From an uncultured Clostridia bacterium (GTDB lineage Bacteria > Bacillota > Clostridia > TANB77 > CAG-508): 5,515 nt of DNA. The stretch is taken from positions 1-5,515 of the forward strand of contig CAKPLV010000070.1 in the NCBI GenBank assembly GCA_934167735.1, given 5' to 3'. The translations under genes and the position numbers were made by a program. The notes beneath the pieces were generated by a model, which worked only from the letters and a program-made list of their open reading frames with translations, had not been told where the DNA came from and made no database searches. Shown in pieces: positions 1 to 5,217 of the stretch. Each line of letters begins with the position of its first letter. The stretch's first letter is position 1.

Positions 1-2
1 CA

Positions 3-599
3 TTTAATAGGCAACCTCAATTTAGAAGTCAACCAAAAGGACAATTAGTTGGATGGATTTATGGATTATTTAGTGATAAACCAGGAAATTATGTAAAAAA
101 AGCAATGAGAGATTGTACAGGAAAAGAAATATGTATGGAATGGTTATATCATTTAGGAGTACCAGAAGAACAAATTGAGGAAATGGCAGAAAATAGTGCT
201 AATACAATTCCATGTATGATGCCATATATTACAGCATTCTTTATGCCAAGATCAGCAGGAGATAGACCATTAGTTGTTCCAGAAGGAAGCAAAAACTTCG
301 CGTTTTTAGGACAATTTGCAGAAACAAAGAGAGATACAATATTTACAACAGAATATTCAATACGTACAGCAATGGAAGCAGTTTATACATTATTAGATAT
401 TGACCGTGGTGTTCCAGAAGTTTGGGGAAGTGTTTATGATATTCGTGATTTATTAAATGCAACAATTCAATTAAGAGATGGAAAATCAATTACAGATATG
501 AATTTGGGATTAAAAGAAAGAATTGCTTTAAAAGAAGTGCTTAAAAAAATTGAAGGAACTGATATAGAAAAGCTTTTAAAAGATCATAATGTTATTTAA
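3..599 (+). CDS. ohyA: Oleate hydratase (MCRA family), C-terminal part, 5' end outside window
   Basis: The reading frame is open from the first bases of the window and gives the last 198 residues of the protein; family members are about 550-650 residues, so roughly two thirds, including the N-terminal FAD-binding GxGxxG region, lies upstream. Recognition rests on the highly characteristic C-terminal block FLGQFAETKRDTIFTTEYS (about 304-360), followed by a segment reading AMEAVYTLLDIDRGVPEVWG and then VYDIRDLLNAT. Known for the family: FAD-dependent addition of water to cis-9 (and related) unsaturated fatty acids, giving 10-hydroxy fatty acids, by a cytoplasmic or membrane-associated enzyme; this is thought to detoxify host or dietary unsaturated fatty acids. 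An ATG at 105 is internal, since coding similarity (FRSQPKGQLVGWIYGLFSDKP) continues upstream. Three of its eleven visible Arg codons are CGT, a codon I do not find in the downstream genes. Probably ends its own transcription unit at the 763-794 terminator. Confidence 0.93.
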   Translation, partial: FNRQPQFRSQPKGQLVGWIYGLFSDKPGNYVKKAMRDCTGKEICMEWLYHLGVPEEQIEEMAENSANTIPCMMPYITAFFMPRSAGDRPLVVPEGSKNFAFLGQFAETKRDTIFTTEYSIRTAMEAVYTLLDIDRGVPEVWGSVYDIRDLLNATIQLRDGKSITDMNLGLKERIALKEVLKKIEGTDIEKLLKDHNVI

Positions 600-762
600 A
601 GAAATTACAGAAAATGATAATGACACTATATCAATTTTTGCAACATTTATAATAGGGTCAGTAGTGACAGATGAAAAATAAAAGAAGAATTGGATTAAAC
701 AATTAATGTATTAGTAAAATTCAGATATTCAAAAAAGGACAGATAATATAAATAATAAATAC
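600..762. other. Intergenic stretch after oleate hydratase; no convincing gene
   Basis: This 163-base AT-rich stretch separates the oleate hydratase stop from the terminator hairpin. The only open frame of note starts at an ATG inside the end of the oleate hydratase gene (589) and runs 30 codons to TAA at 679-681, with a hydrophobic middle (ISIFATFIIGSVV). It has no good Shine-Dalgarno site (only AAAAGA upstream) and I recognise no family, so I do not call it as a gene. It could be a chance frame, a micro-protein, or the remnant of a decayed gene. No tRNA, repeat or riboswitch-like fold was seen. Confidence 0.5.
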
Positions 763-794
763 AAACGGATAATTATTGATAATTATCCGTTTTT
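763..794 (+). terminator. Rho-independent terminator of the oleate hydratase unit
   Basis: Two perfectly complementary 14-base arms (763-776 AAACGGATAATTAT and 779-792 ATAATTATCCGTTT) surround a 2-base centre; sterically the loop would open to about 4-6 bases. The right arm runs into a TTTTT tract (790-794). The only GC-rich part is the CGG/CCG step near the base. It lies 163 bases past the oleate hydratase stop. On the minus strand the trailing tract would be TTTGT, so activity in the other direction would be weak. Confidence 0.8.
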
Positions 795-804
795 ATGATA
801 TAAA
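776..804 (+). promoter_or_regulatory. Candidate sigma-A promoter P1 for the GT8/acyltransferase operon
   Basis: TTGATA (776-781, 5 of 6 to consensus) and TATAAA (799-804, 5 of 6) are separated by exactly 17 bases. Transcription would begin near 811, giving a leader of about 70 bases before the ATG at 881. The -35 box lies in the centre of the preceding terminator hairpin, so the two elements overlap. Chance matches are common in such AT-rich DNA, so the call depends on its good spacing and its position between a terminator and an operon. Confidence 0.5.
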
Positions 805-835
805 ATAATAGGGTAATATCAAAAAAATCGATAAC

Positions 836-864
836 TTGAAAAAATACAGGAAAAGTGGTATAAA
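836..864 (+). promoter_or_regulatory. Candidate sigma-A promoter P2 (extended -10) close to the GT8 start
   Basis: TTGAAA (836-841, 5 of 6) and TATAAA (859-864, 5 of 6) are spaced by 17 bases, and TGG directly before the -10 box provides a TGn extended -10 element (856-858). Initiation would fall near 871, leaving a leader of only about 10 bases that begins inside the Shine-Dalgarno run. The TTG here has no Shine-Dalgarno site and is better read as a -35 element than as a start codon. P1 is the safer alternative because it retains the full ribosome-binding site. Confidence 0.35.
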
Positions 865-867
865 TTT

Positions 868-876
868 AAGGGGAGG
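868..876 (+). promoter_or_regulatory. Strong Shine-Dalgarno site deciding the start at 881
   Basis: AAGGGGAGG lies 4 bases before ATG 881. It fixes the start of the first GT8 gene there and argues against the in-frame TTG 45 bases upstream, which has no such site. Confidence 0.85.
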
Positions 877-880
877 ACAA

Positions 881-1738
881 ATGATTAATATACTATTATG
901 CGGAAATCAAAAAGTATTTGATGGAGCACTAACAGAACTAATATCTATAACAAATAAAACACAAGAAGCAGTCAATTGTTATATATTCACAATGGATTTA
1001 ACAAGAGTTAAAGAAGATTATATTGCAATACAAGACGAGCAAATCGAATTTTTAAACAAAGTAGTAAAAAGTAAAAACGAAAAAAATCAAGTAATAAAAA
1101 TTGATGTGACAGATTTATATGAAAAAGAATTTGGAAACTGTAAAAATGAAAACGCATATTGTACACCATATACACTTTTAAGATTATTAGCAGATTTAAT
1201 GCCAAACATTCCAGACAAATTATTATATTTAGATATAGATATGATGGCAAGAGGAGATATAGCAGAATTATATAATATAGATATATCAAAATATGAATAT
1301 GCAGCAGTTAGAGAAAAATATGGTTCAAAAATCATAGCAACAGATTATATTAATGCAGGAATGTTATTATTAAACATGAAAAAAATAAAAGAAACAAAAC
1401 TATTAGAAAAAGCAAGACAAAAAATAAGAGAAAAAAAGATGATATTTGCAGATCAAGATGCAATATATTGGTCAACAACAAAAAAACTAATAGTACATAG
1501 AAAATTTAATGAACAATCAAAATTTAATAGAAAAGATACAATAATATGTCATTTTTGCAAAAGGTTAATGTTAAAACCTTATCCACACACAGAAAATTAC
1601 AAACAATGGAACATAAAAGAAGTTCATGAAGTATTAAAATGTCATACATTTGATGAAGATTTAGAAGAATATTTAAAATGGAAAGCAGAATATGAAAATA
1701 AATGTAAATTACAAGGGGGAAAAGATGAAAGAAAATAA
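881..1738 (+). CDS. GT8-family glycosyltransferase, stand-alone
   Basis: A 285-residue protein with the single-domain architecture of GT8 (LgtC/glycogenin-like) retaining glycosyltransferases, which transfer a hexose from a UDP-sugar using a divalent metal. Visible motifs are: N-terminal Rossmann strand INILLCGNQ (2-10), LYLDID (115-120) with the metal/UDP-binding DxD at D118-D120, GDIAELYN (125-132), YINAGMLLLN (156-165), FADQDAIYW (189-197), and a C-terminal ICHF...KPY (H224, K232) corresponding to the family's HxxGxxKPW nucleotide/metal site. There is no signal peptide or membrane segment, so it is cytoplasmic or membrane-peripheral. The start is chosen from AAGGGGAGG. Its 3' end overlaps the next gene by 14 bases, implying translational coupling to the GT8-acyltransferase fusion. 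The donor sugar and acceptor cannot be predicted; a lipid or cell-surface glycan acceptor is inferred from the neighbours. It shares motifs with the GT8 half of the next gene but is clearly a different subgroup. Confidence 0.9.
   Translation: MINILLCGNQKVFDGALTELISITNKTQEAVNCYIFTMDLTRVKEDYIAIQDEQIEFLNKVVKSKNEKNQVIKIDVTDLYEKEFGNCKNENAYCTPYTLLRLLADLMPNIPDKLLYLDIDMMARGDIAELYNIDISKYEYAAVREKYGSKIIATDYINAGMLLLNMKKIKETKLLEKARQKIREKKMIFADQDAIYWSTTKKLIVHRKFNEQSKFNRKDTIICHFCKRLMLKPYPHTENYKQWNIKEVHEVLKCHTFDEDLEEYLKWKAEYENKCKLQGGKDERK
1713..1720 (+). promoter_or_regulatory. Shine-Dalgarno site deciding the start at 1725
   Basis: AAGGGGGA, inside the end of the upstream GT8 gene, lies 4 bases before ATG 1725. 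The in-frame ATG at 1692 has no comparable site, so the fusion gene is taken to start at 1725. Confidence 0.8.
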
Positions 1739-3548
1739 TAAAGAAGTAATACCAATATTCTTTGCTGTAGATGACGCATATGTACCATTTTTAGCAGTAG
1801 CATTAGAATCTATGGTAGAACATTCTTCAAAAGAACATTATTATGATATAAAAATTTTGCATACAAGTATAAGTGAAAGAAATAAAAAGAAAATATTAAA
1901 ATATGAAAAAGACAATGTTAGAATTGAATTTGTAAATTTAAATTATTATATAGAAGAAGTACAAGATAAGCTATATACAAGAGATTATTATACAAAATCA
2001 ACATATTTCAGACTATTTATACCAAACCTATATCCACAGTACAGTAAAGTTATATACTTAGACAGCGATATAGTAGTATTAGGAGATATTGCAGAACTAT
2101 ACAATGTAGACATTGGAAACAACTTAGTTGCAGCAGCTCCAGATGATGTAATTCAAAATTCAGAAATATTTAGAGAATATGCTGAAAAAGTCGTAGGAGT
2201 TGCAAGTTATAAAAATTACTTTAATGCAGGAATTTTATTAATGAATCTAGATGAAATGAGAAAATTTGATTTTCAGGCAAAATTCTTATATTTACTAGAA
2301 ACAATAAAATTTGCTGTTGCACAAGATCAAGATTATCTTAACAGAATTTGTAAAGGAAGAACAAAAATTATAAGTAAAGCTTGGGATAGAATGCCAATAC
2401 CATCTGATGAAATAGAAGAAAGTGATATAAAAATAATACATTATAATTTAATATATAAACCTTGTCATTTTGACAATGTTTTATACCAAGAGTATTTTTG
2501 GAACTATGCTAAAAAAACAGAATTCCATGATGCTCTTATGGAAATGAAACATAATTATACAGAAGAAGAAAGATTTAGAGATATGGAACAATACAAGAGT
2601 TTACAAAGATTAGCCAAAAAGGAAAATTCTTGTGTAGGTGATGATCGAAAACTTATAAAAACTGAAGTTGAACCAGAAAATAAAATAGAAAAATCAGAAG
2701 ATAGACTTAAAGTATTGCAAAAAATACAACAATTAGAAAAAGAAGGAACATTTGATATTGATGTTGAAGATGATCCACCAACAGTTACATTAAGACCAGA
2801 AAATGTAGATTATCTACATAAGAAAAGTACATCAAAAATAAAAAATAAAATTGCAAATAAAATGGGTAAAAAATTCCTTGATGAAATTTTAAAAGAAAAC
2901 AAATTAATAATAAAAGAAGTTAGAGGAATGGAAAACTTACAAAATGTAAAAACAGGAGCAGTTCTAACATGTAACCATTTTAATCCATTTGATTCATTTG
3001 CAATCGAAAAAGTATTTAGAGATTCAGGACAAGATAAAGAAAAAAAATTATATAAAGTTATAAGAGAAGGAAATTATACTAATTTCCCAGGATTATATGG
3101 ATTCTTCTTTAGAAATTGTGATACATTGCCATTAAGCACAAATATACAAACAATGGTTGAAATGATGAAAGCAGTTGATGTAATCTTACAAAGAAAAGAC
3201 TTCATACTTATATATCCAGAGCAAAGTATGTGGTGGAATTATAAAAAACCAAAGCCATTAAAAAATGGAGCATATAGATTTGCAGCAAGAAACAATGTAC
3301 CAGTTATTCCAATATTTATTACAATGCAAGATAGTAATATAATTGGAGAAGATGGATTTTTTGTACAAGAATATATTATAAATATAGGAAAACCTATATA
3401 TCCAGATGAAACTTTAAATGAAAAAGAAAACACAGAAATCATGAAAAACAAAAATGCAGAAATATGGAAAGCAGTTTATGAAGATTTCTATAAAATGCCA
3501 CTAGAATATACAACTGAAACAAACAACAAAGAGGAAGAAAATGAATAA
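1725..3548 (+). CDS. Bifunctional GT8 glycosyltransferase - LPLAT (PlsC-like) acyltransferase fusion
   Basis: A 607-residue two-domain protein. Residues about 8-275 are a complete GT8 domain: IPIFFAVDDAYVPFLAVALES at the N-terminus, VIYLDSD with DxD at D113-D115, GDIAELYN (120-127), YFNAGILLMN (165-174), AQDQDYLN (199-206) and IIHYNLIYKPCHF (H239, K245). Residues about 277-345 form a charged, Lys/Glu-rich linker, probably helical, ending in an acidic DVEDDPP (346-352). Residues about 370-590 are an LPLAT acyltransferase: block I NHFNPFD with the catalytic HX4D (H418, D423), FFFRNCDTLPL (460-470), block III IYPEQS (496-501) and block IV VPVIPIFI (525-532). There is no clear transmembrane helix, so it is likely bound to the cytoplasmic membrane face. 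Known for the families: GT8 transfers sugar from a UDP-sugar; LPLAT transfers an acyl chain to a hydroxyl. Inference: one polypeptide glycosylates and acylates the same lipid or glycan. It overlaps the preceding gene by 14 bases and the next by 8. No internal Shine-Dalgarno site was seen that would start the acyltransferase half separately. Confidence 0.9.
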   Translation: MKENNKEVIPIFFAVDDAYVPFLAVALESMVEHSSKEHYYDIKILHTSISERNKKKILKYEKDNVRIEFVNLNYYIEEVQDKLYTRDYYTKSTYFRLFIPNLYPQYSKVIYLDSDIVVLGDIAELYNVDIGNNLVAAAPDDVIQNSEIFREYAEKVVGVASYKNYFNAGILLMNLDEMRKFDFQAKFLYLLETIKFAVAQDQDYLNRICKGRTKIISKAWDRMPIPSDEIEESDIKIIHYNLIYKPCHFDNVLYQEYFWNYAKKTEFHDALMEMKHNYTEEERFRDMEQYKSLQRLAKKENSCVGDDRKLIKTEVEPENKIEKSEDRLKVLQKIQQLEKEGTFDIDVEDDPPTVTLRPENVDYLHKKSTSKIKNKIANKMGKKFLDEILKENKLIIKEVRGMENLQNVKTGAVLTCNHFNPFDSFAIEKVFRDSGQDKEKKLYKVIREGNYTNFPGLYGFFFRNCDTLPLSTNIQTMVEMMKAVDVILQRKDFILIYPEQSMWWNYKKPKPLKNGAYRFAARNNVPVIPIFITMQDSNIIGEDGFFVQEYIINIGKPIYPDETLNEKENTEIMKNKNAEIWKAVYEDFYKMPLEYTTETNNKEEENE

Positions 3549-4311
3549 AATAATATACTATGATGATGAATTAAATGATGAATTTTCAGAAGCCAAAATA
3601 GAGCCAAGGAAAATAGATGAAAATTATAAATATGAACATACAAACATCATATGGAATATAACAGCATGGCTTATACAAAATGTTCTAAGTGTTCCAATAA
3701 AAGTATTTTATGCTAAAATGAAATTTGGCATAAAGTATATTGGAAAAGAAAAAGTAAAACCATATAAAAAACAAGGATATTTTGTATATGGAAATCATAC
3801 ACAAAGTTTTGCAGATACATTTATAACAACAAATGCAATATTCCCCAAAAGAAATTATTTTATAGTAAATCCTGAAAATGTATCAATGAAGATATTAGGA
3901 AATAGTATTCAAATGCTTGGTGCTATTCCAATTCCAACAGAAAAAAATGGAATGAAAAATTTCCTATCTTCAATTAATAAAAAAATAGAAAAAGGATATT
4001 CTATAACAATTTTTCCAGAGGCACATATATGGCCATATTATACGAAAATAAGACCATTTAAATCAACATCATTTAGATATCCAGTTGAAATGAATGTACC
4101 TACATTTTGCATTACAAATACATATCACAAAAAAGGAAAAAACAAAGTAAAAATAGTTACATATATAGATGGTCCATTTTTCCCAGATGAAAATTTAACA
4201 TCAATAAAAGAGAAAAAAGAAAACTTACGAAATAAAGTTTATGAGAAAATGGCAGAAAGAAGCCAATTAAGTGATTATGAATATATAAAATATATAAAAA
4301 GAGCACAATAG
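3541..4311 (+). CDS. Lysophospholipid acyltransferase (LPLAT/PlsC-like) family protein
   Basis: A 256-residue acyltransferase paralogous to the C-terminal half of the preceding fusion protein. It has an acidic N-terminal stretch (about 1-30), a hydrophobic, probably membrane-associating segment (36-58, IIWNITAWLIQNVLSVPIKV), block I YGNHTQSFAD with H86 and D92, the GAIPIP element (127-132), block III TIFPEAHIWP with P159-E160, and block IV NVPTFCITNTY (185-195). The block I spacing is HX5D, one residue longer than the usual HX4D; both charged residues are present, so activity is still expected. In an ungapped comparison with the fusion protein, 11 of 29 residues match from the PE of block III to the VP of block IV. 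It starts at ATG 3541 behind GAGGAAG (3531-3537) and overlaps the upstream gene by 8 bases, so it belongs to the same operon. Inferred role: a second acylation step on the lipid made by this cassette. A general phospholipid PlsC role is the alternative. Confidence 0.88.
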   Translation: MNKIIYYDDELNDEFSEAKIEPRKIDENYKYEHTNIIWNITAWLIQNVLSVPIKVFYAKMKFGIKYIGKEKVKPYKKQGYFVYGNHTQSFADTFITTNAIFPKRNYFIVNPENVSMKILGNSIQMLGAIPIPTEKNGMKNFLSSINKKIEKGYSITIFPEAHIWPYYTKIRPFKSTSFRYPVEMNVPTFCITNTYHKKGKNKVKIVTYIDGPFFPDENLTSIKEKKENLRNKVYEKMAERSQLSDYEYIKYIKRAQ

Positions 4312-4322
4312 TGTTCTTTTTT
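4296..4322 (+). terminator. Rho-independent terminator overlapping the stop codon of the acyltransferase gene
   Basis: GAGCAC (4301-4306) pairs with GTGTTC (4311-4316) around an AATA loop, with one G-U pair; five A's (4296-4300) before the left arm extend the pairing into the T-run at 4317-4322. The stop codon TAG (4309-4311) sits in the loop and the first base of the right arm. It closes the GT8/acyltransferase operon. Confidence 0.82.
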
Positions 4323-4323
4323 G

Positions 4324-4352
4324 TTGCATAGTGGAAAAATTTATATTATAAT
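4324..4352 (+). promoter_or_regulatory. Candidate promoter of the YihY-CmpB unit
   Basis: A perfect TATAAT (4347-4352) lies 17 bases after TTGCAT (4324-4329, only 3 of 6 to the -35 consensus). Initiation would fall near 4359, giving a leader of about 16 bases that still includes the GGAG site before ATG 4375. This also disfavours the in-frame start codons at 4321, 4354 and 4357, which would lie upstream of the transcript. The weak -35 and the AT-rich background limit confidence. Confidence 0.42.
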
Positions 4353-4364
4353 AATGATGAAAAT

Positions 4365-4368
4365 GGAG
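4365..4368 (+). promoter_or_regulatory. Shine-Dalgarno site deciding the start at 4375
   Basis: GGAG lies 6 bases before ATG 4375. The earlier in-frame candidates (TTG 4321, ATG 4354, 4357 and 4363) have no such site at the right distance. Confidence 0.6.
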
Positions 4369-4374
4369 AAAAAA

Positions 4375-5217
4375 ATGGATAAAGCGAAAATATTAGAAAA
4401 ATACAAAATGATAAAAAAGATGAGTTCTAATATGAAGAAAGATCATATTAGTGAGAGTTCTGCTCAATGTGCATATTATACAATATTATCATTCATTCCT
4501 TTTGTTATATTGGTAATAACTTTAATTCAATATACAGGAATAGCACCACAAACATTATTTGATGCAATAACGAAAATTATACCATCAACAATGAATGAAA
4601 TGGTAATTGATATTGTCCAAGAAGTATATTCTAAATCAATAGGAACAATTTCAGTATCAATAATTTTCACAATATGGGCAGCAGGAAAAGGTTTATATGC
4701 ACTAACAAGTGGATTACAATCTGTTTATAATACAGATAGTAAAATAGCAAATTCATATATTTATCTAAGATTAAAAGTATTGCTAGAAACAGTAATATTT
4801 ATATTTTTAATAGTATTTGGATTAACAGTATTAGTATTTGGAAATGGAGTTGTTGAAATAGTTCAAAATAAATTTGGAGGCTTAAAAAATTATACAGAAA
4901 TATCATCTGCAATTACAGAAATAGGAATGTTAATAATTACATTTATAGTATTCTTATTATTATATAAATTTATGCCAAAACACAGAGTATCATTTAAAAG
5001 CCAAACATATGGTGCATTGTTTGGAGCTATAGCATTAAATATTATATCATTTGTTTTTTCAAAATACTTATATATATTTAAAGGATTTTCAATAACATAT
5101 GGTAGTTTAACAACATTAATGTTAATAATGATGTGGACATATGCATGTTTTTATACTGTATTTTTAGGTGCAGAATTAAATAAAGCAATAGAAATAAAAA
5201 AGGAGAAAAAAGTATGA
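4375..5217 (+). CDS. YihY/virulence factor BrkB family integral membrane protein
   Basis: A 280-residue protein with about six membrane segments (roughly 33-52, 92-112, 135-158, 180-199, 208-230 and 243-266) and a Lys-rich tail. Family hallmarks are SSAQCAYYTILSFIPF (28-43), the WAAGKGLYALTSGLQSVYN segment (101-119), YKFMPKHRVSFKSQTYGALFGA (197-218) and YGSLTTLMLIMMWTYACFY (242-260) followed by LGAELN. The usual length of the family is about 270-320 residues. Early reports that this family is RNase BN were later overturned. The E. coli member YhjD is linked genetically to lipid export, but no biochemical function is settled for Gram-positive members, and I do not assign one. The start at 4375 rests on the GGAG site; longer starts would add up to 18 residues. 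It has its own candidate promoter after the preceding terminator, and its TGA overlaps the next ATG by 4 bases, so it is probably translationally coupled to the CmpB-like protein. Confidence 0.9.
   Translation: MDKAKILEKYKMIKKMSSNMKKDHISESSAQCAYYTILSFIPFVILVITLIQYTGIAPQTLFDAITKIIPSTMNEMVIDIVQEVYSKSIGTISVSIIFTIWAAGKGLYALTSGLQSVYNTDSKIANSYIYLRLKVLLETVIFIFLIVFGLTVLVFGNGVVEIVQNKFGGLKNYTEISSAITEIGMLIITFIVFLLLYKFMPKHRVSFKSQTYGALFGAIALNIISFVFSKYLYIFKGFSITYGSLTTLMLIMMWTYACFYTVFLGAELNKAIEIKKEKKV
5201..5205 (+). promoter_or_regulatory. Shine-Dalgarno site deciding the start at 5214
   Basis: AGGAG, within the last codons of the YihY-family gene, lies 8 bases before ATG 5214. The second in-frame ATG at 5220 would be 14 bases away, so the start at 5214 is preferred. 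Confidence 0.65.

Noticed and set aside
836..880. TTG-initiated 15-residue N-terminal extension of the first GT8 protein
   Set aside because: No Shine-Dalgarno site precedes it, whereas AAGGGGAGG sits 4 bases before ATG 881, and the GT8 fold naturally begins at INILLCGN.
811..880. Riboswitch or structured leader before the GT8 operon
   Set aside because: The leader is only about 70 bases and A-rich; only short palindromes (ATCGAT, TAAATTTA) were seen and no known riboswitch core could be recognised.
1008..1335. Two overlapping minus-strand open frames
   Set aside because: They are fully inside the GT8 gene and their Leu/Ile/Tyr-rich sequences are what the reverse complement of an A-rich coding strand produces; no ribosome-binding sites or family resemblance.
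1692..1724. Upstream ATG adding 11 residues to the GT8-acyltransferase fusion
   Set aside because: It has no ribosome-binding site, while AAGGGGGA is well placed for ATG 1725.
2850..2880. Possible internal start separating the acyltransferase half of the fusion
   Set aside because: ATG codons near residues 380 and 402 have no purine-rich ribosome-binding site upstream, and the reading frame is continuous from the GT8 domain, so a single fused polypeptide is preferred.
3239..3451. Minus-strand open frame within the acyltransferase domain
   Set aside because: It lies opposite the conserved block III/IV coding sequence and has no recognisable protein features.
4321..4374. Longer starts for the YihY-family protein
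   Set aside because: The TTG lies in the terminator T-run, the first in-frame ATGs fall upstream of or at the expected transcript start, and GGAG is spaced correctly only for ATG 4375.
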